From NCBI GenBank assembly GCA_012295275.1, contig CM022667.1, positions 11,867,538 to 11,931,537 on the forward strand: DNA of 64,000 nt, written 5' to 3'. The stretch comes from Chrysomallon squamiferum (Eukaryota > Mollusca > Gastropoda > Neomphalida > Peltospiridae). Numbering within the stretch: the first letter of the stretch is position 1; each line of letters begins with the position of its first letter. A model generated the notes under the pieces. That model made no database searches and was not told the origin of the DNA. It worked only from the letters and a program-made list of their open reading frames with translations. The translations under genes were made by a program, and so were the position numbers. Below are positions 1-12,483 of the stretch, one piece after another.

Positions 1-218
1 TGTCTGTTGAAATTAATGACTTGTTGATTTAAAGGGTTCCGTCTGTTTCTCTCAGAATTAAACTAATGACTTGTTGATTTAAGGGATTCTATCTGTTTCT
101 CTCAGTTAAATTAATGACTTGTTGATTTAAAGGGTTCCGTCTGTTTCTCTCAGAATTAAACTAATGACTTGTTGATTTAAGGGATTCTATCTGTTTCTCT
201 CAGAGTTAAATTAATGAG
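1..218. repeat. Tandem repeat, 48-50 bp unit, upstream of first visible exon
   Basis: Four full copies and part of a fifth are visible. The shared core GACTTGTTGATTTAA starts at 18, 68, 116 and 166, and a decayed fifth copy begins at about 216. Units alternate between two versions (core followed by GGGTTCCGTCTG or GGGATTCTATCTG), so the larger period is a dimer of about 98 bp. Each unit ends in TCTGTTTCTCTCAG, a good 3' splice-site sequence, so the array carries several candidate acceptors just 5' of the exon at 247. It is presumably intronic. Seen directly; function unknown. Confidence 0.85.
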
Positions 219-246
219 ATTTATGAGATGTTTTTGTGGTTGCCAG

Positions 247-3200
247 GTGGAGCAGCAGGATCAGATTCTGACTCAGCTGCAGAATGAGTTGAGAGCCGAG
301 CGAGACAGACACCAGGACACAGGCAGACAACTCCAGCAGGCCAAGAAGTCGAATGCTGACCTGGAGAACGACATAGAGCAGTACCAGAAACAGAGCAGAG
401 AGATGGCACAAAAAGTAGAAAATACAGTTATTAGTATTTTTATTTAAACGTGTGTGTGTGTGTGTGTGTGTACATATAAATATATATGTGGATATAATGT
501 TTAAATTATAGAAGAATAAGGAAAGTAAATAATTCCAAGTCAATACCACTACTTCTTCTGCTACTACTACTGTTACTAGTACTACTACTTTTACTACTAC
601 TACCACCACTCTCCTTTTATCAGTATTACTGATTTCACGATCATTGCTCCATTTGAGTTACTTATCATTCCAAAAAGGGCTTCAAGTGGTTTATCAAGAT
701 GTAAGAAAGAGAATATAAAACTGTTGTAACAGTATTAGCAGTTGTTCTAGTGATGAAACTTCGAAGTGTAGTAGTCACACTAGAAGTAGTGTTATTAGTA
801 GAAGTAGTAGTAGTAGTAGTAATAGTAGTAGTAGTAGTAGTAGTTTCATAATTATTATTATTGATTGTGGGATGTACAAACAGTAAACATTTCATTATTT
901 GTTGTTTATTAGTTTATTTAGTGATTTACTTATTTATCGTTTGTTTGTTTGTGTCTATCTTTATTTCTTTCTTTTTTTCTTTCTTTCTTTCTTTCTTTAT
1001 TTATTTATTGAATTATTTAATGACTGATTGCAGATTAAGGACAAGGATGCATTAATTTTACACCTCAGAGCTGATGTTGAAGATTTTCAGCAGAAAATGC
1101 GGACTCTAAAAGAAGATCTCGCAGACAGGGAAGGACAACTCCGGGTGTCTAAGATGAATCTACAGACAGCACAGAAGCAGGCAGTGCATCATTCTCATGA
1201 GGTTCGTGGATTAAAGAAAATCATATTAGTTAACTTGTTCATTCAACAGAAATTGTATATACTAGTTTACTTTTTCATCTGATGAAAATATTATTAGTTA
1301 ACTTCTTCCTTTGAAAATAATTATATTAACTTCTTCATTTGATAAAAGTTATATTAGTTTTCTTTTTCATTTGATAAAATAATTGAAGTGTAGGGAACAT
1401 GAACATGAAGTATGTATAGAGAAGTTAGGGGACATAACTGGAGTATAGAGAAGTATAGGGGACATAACTGGAGTATGTATAGAGACAGTTTATTTTTTCA
1501 GATTGCTCGTTATGAGGAGACTTTGTCCCAGCTGCAGGCTGATCTAGAGAAGAGTCAGGAACAATACAGAAAAACACAAGCAGAGGTTTTTATAATATTT
1601 ATATATCTTTCAGTCTGTCTGTTTGTATTTCTGCACTCAGAAAAACACATGCAGAGGTTTTGTTGTAATAGTTACATGTTTGTTTTGTATTTCTATCAGT
1701 GTACATTTGTATACTGAAAAACACATGCAGAGATTGTATCTATATATTTCTACATAGAAAAACATACTTCATATGTTCTGTTACAATAATTATATGTATG
1801 TCTGGCTCAGTGTTTATTTAAACATTGAGGTTCTGTTAAAATATTTAGATGTCTGTATGGCTGTCTTTCTGACTGTCTCTGTATATGGGTATATACATAG
1901 GAAAAAACATTGGTGTGTATGTGTCTGTTTCTGTCTCTGGGTTACGTGTATACAGAAACTCTCAAAAAGGTTTCATTATCTTAACATCTGCATGGACTCT
2001 AAGTCAGGAAAATATTTCTCTTACATCTGTCTCTGTCACAGAGAAAAACACCAGATAATTTCAGTTACATATCAACCACATTTCTGTCAGTTTCTTGTTT
2101 ATGCTAATATTTTATATCTCTCAAACACATAATCTATCTGTATCTGTGCTTGTCTCTTCGCAGTCATCAATGAAATATACAAACAGAGAAACAATCAAGT
2201 TTTCCTCTTTGGTTATTTGGATAATAGATAATACTTTATTAAATGAACTGAAATGGACTGTCTTGTTTGCAGCTGATGGAAAATGAACAGAAGCTTCATG
2301 AACTCAAAGTGCAGCTGACCACTGTGCAGGGCAATCACAAGGAGTCGATGGAGCAGCTGATAGACAAGTCACAGAGTCTGGCCGCGTTCCGCACGGAGAA
2401 CGCGAAGCTGCAGCAGCAGAACCAGAGCATGACTGACGAGGTGGCAGATTAGTCTTTTACTTACTTGTTTATTTATTTATTTACTTACTTACCTACTTGT
2501 TTATTTACTTATTTAATTTTATTTATTTACTTAATTACCTAATTATTTACTTATTTATTTACTTACATATTTATTTATTTATTTATTTATCTATTTATTT
2601 ACTTATTTATTTACTTATATTTATTTACTTATTTATTTTTCTATTTATTTATTTATTTATTTATTCACTTACATATTTATTTAGTTACTTGTTTACTTAT
2701 TTACCTGTTTATGTATATTTATTTATTTATTTATCTAACTTGTTTATTTATTTACCTGAATATGTATTTAAGTAATTTATTTATTTATTTAATGATTTAT
2801 TTGGGATAAGTCTTTGAGATTTCAAAATCTGTTTTTAATATTTATTTATTTCCTTTCTTATTTTCTTTCTGTCTCTTACATGAGCATAAAGTGACACTAA
2901 AAATAATTTTCAAAAGATTTTGTTCCATTTATATTTTAAGCTTATTTTTTTTACTTTTTTTATCCCAATCTTTTACTCTTTGTCTTTCGATAATAGTTTA
3001 AACATATTTTTGATTAAATTAATTAATAAATTAAGTTTAAAAAAAAAAAAAATTAATTCTTTTTATTTTCAGCTTGCTTTCTATGAGGACAAAATGAGGA
3101 AACTTCATCAAGAACTAAGAAAAATGCATGAACTGAACAAAGCCACTGAAGATGAGGTTTGTTTACTGAAATATTTTTTAATTAATTACTTATATATATA

Positions 3201-4922
3201 ATAGATTTCACAACATTATTTAAATAAAAAAAATAAAATAAAATAAATATCAATGTAAATATTTTTTTTATAACATAAAAATTAAAAATTCAGTGCAATA
3301 TGTTTGTGTCCTAACTAAATAAATTTATTAAATATCATAAAAAATGAATTTGATTAACAGAAAATTTAATGTTTTTCTATTTATGTTATTATTAATAATA
3401 ATATTTGCTACATTGTTGTAGTTTTTATTATTTTTATTATTATTATTATTAAATTACTATTAATACTACAACTACTAAATTGTTGTAGGTTTTGTTTTTA
3501 GTACTGTTTTTTAGTGTTGTTACTGATATTATTATTAGTGTCATTGTTATTATTATTTGTTGTTATTATTATTATTATTATTATTACTATTTCTGTTACT
3601 GTTACTACTACTACTACTACAACTACATTGTTGTTGCTTGTTATTGTTATTATTATTATTATTAATATTATTATTATTATTATTTTTATTATTATTATTT
3701 TTATTATTTTTATTATTATTACTACTTTTACTACTATTACATTGTTTATTATTATTTTTTTTTTATTATTATTATTACTATCAACAGCTGCAGCACTTTG
3801 AGGACAGATACACAGCTTTACAGGCTGAGTTGTTTACGACTCATTGGAGAAACTCAAACTTATTGTTCAGTGAGTTGTCAGTTAAAGATGAGGATTTTTT
3901 ATAACAGGTGCTGAACTTTGAGGACAGGAAGTCTTCAGGAGAAATACAAGTCAAGTCTGGAGGAGGTAACTCAAAGTAAAATTCAGTGTGAGTGTGTGCA
4001 TTATATGATGTGTGTCAGTGTGTGTGTATTTGTGTGTGTGTATGTCTCTGTGTATTTGTGTATGTATGTATTTGTGTGTGTATGTCTCTGTAAAATTTGT
4101 GTATGTATATATTTGTGTGTGTGTGTCTGTGTGTATTTGTGTTTGTGTATGCATGTATCTGGGTGTGGGTGTGGGTATGGGTATGTGTGTGGAAATACAC
4201 TCTTTCTGTTACAGTATCATTATGAAAATAACTAATTTTATTATTTCCTTATATACTGTTACCAGACCAGTTTCAAATAATTATTAATTCTCCATACATG
4301 AAATGATGCAACCTTTCTATTATTATTATCAAAATAATTATTAAATTAAATACTCTTACTTCTGCAATATCAATATAATTAATTAGACTGTATTTTTATA
4401 ATCATTATTTTTTAATACTAAACATGGAATACACTCTTTCTGTTGACATAATCAGCATGCAATTAATTAGCATGTCGTGATTTTTAAATTAAATAAAATG
4501 CACTCATTCCAACGTCACTAACAGATGTAGTTATTCAACATAAAAATTTAAAACTGATATATCTGGTTCGCAGATGGACAAACTGAGGACAGAGCTGGAA
4601 CTTCTGAGAAAGAACTACCGCAGTGCTAACGAGGAGATTCAGGGTTTGAGGATCGCGCTGGAGGAGTCGCGGGCTAACGGAGATCGACTCCATCGCGAGA
4701 GTGAGCTGGTCGTGCAGAACGTCAACACCTGGGTTCAAGAGCAGAAGTAAGAACTGAATCGTTTAATCTTTATGAGAATCTTTTTTTTATTTTTTTTTAT
4801 TTTACTTTTTTTTTATTTTAATTTAATTTTGTTTGTTTGTTTGTTTGTTTGGTTATTTATTTACTTATTTATTTACTTATTTGTTTATTTATTTGTTTAT
4901 TTATTTTATTTGTTTGTTTGAT

Positions 4923-4957
<35 letters not shown>

Positions 4958-5602
4958 CTTGTTTGTTTGTTTATTTACTTATTTATTTATTTGTTTATTT
5001 ACTCATTTATTTATTTATTTATGTATTTATGTTCATGCTGACATATTTTGATTTTATAATCAATCCATTTTATAAAAAAATTTACTTTTGGTTATTTTTT
5101 TTTTTTTTTAGTGTATGTGTGCATGTAAAATAAATGAAAATATTCACAGAAGAATGAAAGTACATTATCTTCTTTTTTTTTTTTTTTTTTTTTTGTAAAT
5201 ATGTTTCATAACTAATAATAAAGAGATAAAAGTTAACATTTAAAAATACCAAACATTGAAGATTTTAAAAATTCTTGATAATAAATGATATGATTTAATG
5301 AACAAAATAAAAGCCTTGTAGATTTTTTTAAATTTAAATTTTTGTTAAATATTAAAAATGCATGAATTTATACTTACGAACTGTATTTTGAAACTTTTTA
5401 AATGCATGTAGTTAAATTAATATCTGCTTGATCACTCCATACAGAAATGTTGATTTATCATACTAATTTGTGAATATTTTAATATGATTAATTTAAATGG
5501 GGGAAAAAATTCCCTGTTTTTGTTTTTTTATACTAATATTTTATATTGTCTTTATCATCTGGTCTGTCCTGTATCACTTTATAAGTCTTAATTATTATTA
5601 TA

Positions 5603-5638
<36 letters not shown>

Positions 5639-5908
5639 TCTTATTTTATTTTTTTTAACTGTTTTTTTTTTTTTACATGTAGCTGTTGATCTTTGTATAC
5701 AGATAGATACTAAATTTCTGTTTATGTTAACTTTGACAAATTTGTGCATGACAGTTTTTGACCTTGCATGTAAATCTTGTTACAGAAATGCTAATGAGAA
5801 GTTAGGCAACAAAATCAGGTAAATATTTAAACCCTGCAACTTTCATTTTCACTTCAGATTATTAGTTTAGGTTTTTCTTACATTCTAATGTGTTTTTAAA
5901 AATTGTTA

Positions 5909-5954
<46 letters not shown>

Positions 5955-6875
5955 ATATACATACATCCATACACACACACAGAAACAGACGCAGTCTTTT
6001 CTCAATTTCTTTTTCTTTTTAATCTTTCTTTTTATAACTGTTTTTCTAAAGCTGCATTTATGATTTTAAATACAAAATAATTTTGCTGTTTTGCTTGTTT
6101 TTGTTTTTGACTGTTTTACTAATTCTTGGTTATCTTCCTGCATCTAGCTTATAATCAGTTTGAAAAAGTGCAAAAAAAAAAAAAAAATAAAAAAAAAAAA
6201 TTGAAACAAAAAAGCATTCTGTATGTTTCAGAAAGATTTAAAAAAAGATTTAATATTTGGCAGTCTGTATGTGTAATATACATGTCAGTGTGTGTTTGTG
6301 TGTCTAATTTAAATCATTGGCCAAAAAAACAAAAAAATGATAATCTCAATGAAATTTAGATAACTAATTAATGATTGTTTTTGTTTTTCAGAGAACAAAG
6401 TAAAGGAATAATGCTTCTGACAACAGAGAAAGAGTAAGTGTATCAGCATTTTTATTTATTTCCAGCTTTGTTTACAGTATTTATATATCAGTATAGTATA
6501 TGTGTGTATTATTTAGTGTAGAAATATTATTTTAACTCTTGCTTATATTTTTTCTTTATTTCTTTATTTTTTTTTTTTTTACAAAAAGAAACACTGCATA
6601 TTATTTATGTATTTGCATATAAATTATTTTATATTTATTTTGGATAAATTTATTGACATGTACATTTATGATACATTATTATTTTTTTTCTTTACTTATT
6701 GTCTGATTTATTTATTTTTTTATATTATATTTATTTATGTGTTTATTTATTTTATTAATTTATTCACTTATTTGTTTTACTATATTTATTGACTTACTTA
6801 ATTTTTTTTCTTTCTTTCTTTATTTCTTTATTTATTTATTTACTACTTCATTTATTTATTTATTTATTTACTACT

Positions 6876-6910
<35 letters not shown>

Positions 6911-7262
6911 TTTCTCAGATCATTGATGGATCAGATACAGAAGTTGCAGAAACAAAACAACAAACTGCAGATAGAACTGGAGGATCGAAGAACTGAGGGT
7001 GACAAGTTCAAATCTCTGCAGAGTCACTCAAATCAACAACAGATTCTCTTAAACAAACTGAAAACCAAACTAGAAGAATATGAGTATGTTTCATTTATTT
7101 ATTTATTTTTTATTATTTTTATAATTTTGTATGAAATTAATAAATTCTTTATTTTGAAGAATACCTATTATTGGCATGTTCAGTTTAAAATAAAGTTAGT
7201 TCAACCAGTAAAAAGTTTATCTTGGTTGTTAATTTTTTTTTTATTGTATTATTATTAGATTT

Positions 7263-7300
<38 letters not shown>

Positions 7301-7419
7301 TTAATTTCTGTAAAATAATAATTATTGTTGGTTTATTTATAAACTTGTCTTTTTTGGTTAAGTTAAAATTAAATTTTGACTAGTTACATTTCAAGAGGTA
7401 TATCTTTATATATGTTTCA

Positions 7420-7452
<33 letters not shown>

Positions 7453-7494
7453 CTTTATTATATGTTTATTACTATTATTATTATTACTACTACC

Positions 7495-7534
<40 letters not shown>

Positions 7535-7553
7535 TATTATTATTATTTATTAC

Positions 7554-7592
<39 letters not shown>

Positions 7593-9253
7593 TACTGCTA
7601 CTGCTAGTATATTGTTGTCATCATTATTTATTATTGTTGTTGTTGTTATTAGTTCTAGTTATTGATGATATTTTCTGTGTACAGGATAGAACAGGACGAG
7701 GAACTGAAAACTAAGTCAACAACAATAGAAGATCTTCACAGTCGACTCAAGTCGAACATAGAAAACATTCAAGCATTGAATCAACAGGTTTGTTTAATGT
7801 TTTTTTTATGTCAAATGCTTTAAGTGTCTCGGAAAACAAATATCTTTTTATTTTTGTGTGGGAGAGAGAAAAGAAAAAAAAAAATTTTCACACATACACA
7901 CATATACATACATACATACATACATACATACATACATACATACATACATACATACATACATACATACATACATACATACATACATACATACAACATACAC
8001 ATACATACATACATACATACATACATACATACAAACATACATACATACATACATACATACATACATACATACATACATAAAAAAAAAATTCCATATAAAC
8101 ATACATATATCATTTTAAACTCCTCACAATATACATACATACATACTTCATACATACATCCATTCATATACAGATGCATGAGAACTACTCATATAATCAT
8201 ACACATACAGATGCAGGAAATACAGCATGAGGCAGTCACTGTAGCATACACACATTAAACACATATAAGCAGATGCTGAAAAGTCTGAACAAACTCATTG
8301 ATATGCATAAACACCTACAGACTGAGAATCAACATAGACTGATAGAAAAACAAAAAAAAAAATTAACAAAGAAAAAAAAAAATTCCACTGCTGAATCTCA
8401 TTTTAAAACCTTCACAACACTTTTCTTCTTACAGTTGGAGTTATTGTTACTTGATGAATAAGAATAAGAAGTCAAAGAACTCTTTAACTGCAAATCATTT
8501 TTAAAAGTAGACTGGAGTCATTTTCACTAATATGAAACTGAAAATGTTTTTGAAAGTCAAAAGTATCAGATGGTTTGGGTTTTTTTTTAAATTTATTTAG
8601 AACACCTTTAAAGACCCAGAAAGCTGTGGTATTGATTATCTCCCCTTGACATGTACAGCAGTGGTGGTTTGTTATTTGCATGGGGTGGTAGTTGCAGTGG
8701 TGGTAGTAGTAAAACACATCAGAGGTAGTACTGACATGGTAGGTGTGGTTGTTGTTCTGGTTATAAGAATAAAAAGAAGAAGGAGAAGAAGAACAGTAAC
8801 TGCAACGTGATTTAAAAGTAGAAAAGGAATTATTTTCACTAATATGAAACTGAGAATGTTTTTAATCTCAAAAGTATTGTGGTGGTTTTGGGAGGGTTGT
8901 TTTTGTTTTTGTTTTTTTTTACTTATTAGGACAGAAAGATATCAAAATAAAATAAAAAATAAAAATTTTGTTGAACTTAACTTAAAAAGTGAAAATGTTA
9001 ATGAGGTTTAACTTATTATTATTATTATTATTTTATTTCTATTACTATTGTTATTATTATAAATCACCATATAAACTATGATTTAAATTACAATTTTTTT
9101 TTATAAATTTAAATTATTTCACTTTTCTCACAGACAAATTAAAAGTATTAACCCCTGCACATGAACTGTAGGCAAAAAAAAAAAAAAAAAAAAAATGTTT
9201 TACAAAACTGTGTGTGAATCTATAACATTTGTAAAATGTTATAGTGTGTGTGC

Positions 9254-9292
<39 letters not shown>

Positions 9293-9807
9293 ATGTTTTA
9301 AAATGTAAAATAATTATGTTTTACAGTTAGTTTTATATTTAGAGAGGGGAGGAGGCGATCAGGTGATTTTTGTATGTTAAATATTAAATTTGTTAAATCT
9401 CTTTTTGTTTTGGGTTTTTTGTTTATATTAATTTATTTTATTTTATTTATTTTTTGATGTTTTCTATTACCTTTTTTCTCATGTTGTAAAATACTTCTTT
9501 TTTTTTATACTCTTCATTTGATAAAGTGTGAAATAGTATTTTATACAATGTTTATTATTTTGATTTTTATTATTTTCGGTGTTACTTATTATTAACATTA
9601 TTGTATCATCATCATTATTAATGTTGTTACTTGATTTGAACTGATATGTAATTGATTGAGTTTTTTGTTTGTTTAGTATTGTTTCTATGAATACTAACTG
9701 ATGAATACTAATTTTATCTGTATTACCTACAATTTAGTGGGTTTTTTTTTTTATGTGTTTGTGTGATTTTTTTTTGAGTGTGTGTGTGTGTGTTTGTGTG
9801 TGTGTGT

Positions 9808-9838
<31 letters not shown>

Positions 9839-12241
9839 AGTATTAAATTTATCTGTAAGTATATGTGTGTATGTGTTTGTGTGTTTGTATACATAAAGAA
9901 TTTATTAATACGTATGTCTATGTGTACATATTTAATTATTTATTTTATTTTTCAGACCCATGCTGCTCTAAGTAGAGCTGCCGATGAAACTGGTGTCAGT
10001 GACCCACTTTCTCTTGACAAGTCTTACTGGATACAACGAGTAGGAGAGGTACATACCTTGTTTAAAATTTTAAATATGTAAATAATTAAATAACTTGAAC
10101 AGTACAGTGTAGCTTACATAGCAATAACTCTTTTAGATCATTTTAACATTTTAAATTTTCACTTTCTTACCATTTTTTATCATTCTCGTTTTAAAAAAAT
10201 AAATAAATAAATGTCCTTAAAATTTATAGATTTAAGCAAAAAATGTATTGATGTATGTACATATAAATGTATATATAAACACACACACATTCACACATGC
10301 ACGTTCATAACAGATAATATAAAGTTTAAAAAAGTAATTTCAAAATAAAATAAAAGAATAAACATAAAAAAAAAAAAAAACATAAACAAGTAAATAAAAT
10401 TAAATACTAAAAAAAAAATGTGATAAAATAACTAACATAAGATTCAGTTTTTGTCTGGTGTAACTAGTTTCTGCTGTGCAGTTGTACAATCAGTAAACTA
10501 AATGTTTACTTTAAGCACTGTTTTGACACAAATTTTGTTATCCCCCACAGCACCCAACTGGACAATAGCCACTGGTCAGTGTGACATTTCCTCTTTCTTT
10601 TCCTTTTTCTCTCTCTCTGAATATCTGCACTGACAGTTTTTATCTATTTTTGTGTGAAAATAGATTTTTTTTTTTTTTTTTTTTTTTTAATAAATGCATG
10701 TTCAATGAAACCACAACATAAAATAGTTTTCAGTTACTTCATGTTAGAATGTTTATTTATTATTATTATTATTATTATTATAGTTATTATTACTATTAAT
10801 TTTTTGTTGTTGTTGTTTTTTTTGTAGTATTTGTGAAATAACATATTGTTTTCGCAAACGATAAATATAATTTAAGTTACGACTCTTAAAATTTGTTAGG
10901 CATAAAACATAATATACCTACAGAATGGGATATTGGTATTTTAATTAATTTTGTTATCAAATATCTCTTTATTTATTTATTTATTTATTTATAATTTAAA
11001 TTTATTTTTCTATTATTTGTTTTTGTTATTATTATTGTTATTGTTGTTATTATTGTTATTATTATTATTATTGTTATGATTACTACTATTATTATTTTTA
11101 TTATTATTACTACTATTTATTTATTTATTTTTTATTTTTTTTCTGTTATTTGTTTTTGTTATTATTATTGTTACTATGGTTATTGTTATTGTTATAAAAT
11201 TTACAGGATATGTATGGCATGGAACATATGTCAGAATGAAGACCACATTTAGTCAAGGTCATTTATTTGTCGTTTCTGCTTTAACAAGACTTAATGAGAA
11301 AATGCTTACCACTAATACATTTTTCTAATTTGTATAAAACAGTCCTGTAATTCAATGGTTAATTGCATTTTGCAGTCATGGTTTTTATAATAATATTTAT
11401 TATTATTATTATTATTTTTTTTTGTATCTGTAGTACATCATACTTTTCTATTAAGTTCAAAGTTAAAATTATAACAGAATAAAATAAATTTCTTGAAGTT
11501 TAAAATAATTCAAATGAAACAAGATAAATCTATTTTAATGAAAGTAAAAAATACATTTAACAACAGTTTTGGAAAGAATAGATATTTTGGGGGGATTTTT
11601 AAATATAAATAAATAAAATTACTGATAAAAATATTAAAATAATTTTAAGAAAAAGACATAAAAAATTATACTGTTACAAAAATAAATAAATAAATAAATA
11701 ATAAGTAAATAGCATTAACAACAATGATGATCATGATGCTGATTTTGAAAACTTAGAATAGAAATAAAATAAACCAGAATAACAAGAAGAATTTGATATA
11801 TAAAACACATCTGACTGGTTTCAGTTAAACAATAATAAAAAGAATGAATAAATAAATAAATACTGTCATTGCAGAGATGATGTTGGTGGTTTGGTTTAAT
11901 CTAACTGTCTGTTTGTGAATGGAAAATAAAACTAACACTAAACCTTGTATCGTTTTTATGAAATGTCTTCTCCATTGCTGGTGCCTTTTAAGTTTAGCAT
12001 GCTAAACTGTCCAAGCATGCATGATGTGGGCATATCCTCTGACCTCTTTCATTTCAGTTCCTGGCATATATATAGATATTTTGTTTTATTAGTTTGTGTC
12101 TTTTATATCATTCTGAGACCTGTATGGTTTAATGAATCTAATGAAATGTGTTGTATAGAAACCTTTTTTTTTTTTAAATATTTTTTACGTATTTTTAAAA
12201 TTTATCTAATTAATATATTGTTATTGATGTTATTATAATTG

Positions 12242-12295
<54 letters not shown>

Positions 12296-12355
12296 TTTTA
12301 TATTGTTGTTACTATTACTATTATTAATATTATTTTATTGTTATTATTATTGCTA

Positions 12356-12394
<39 letters not shown>

Positions 12395-12441
12395 TATTAT
12401 TATTATTATTATTGTTATTATTATTGCTATTATTATTGCTA

Positions 12442-12483
<42 letters not shown>

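Noticed and set aside
2497-2775. Tyr/Leu/Ile-rich 92-aa frame resembling a membrane protein
   Set aside because: It is the (TTTA)n repeat read in frame; no start context, no splice logic and inside an intron.
7790-8258. Five overlapping 70-140 aa open frames on both strands
   Set aside because: All come from translating the (TACA)n microsatellite as YIHT or CMYV periodic peptides; none has unique sequence outside the repeat.
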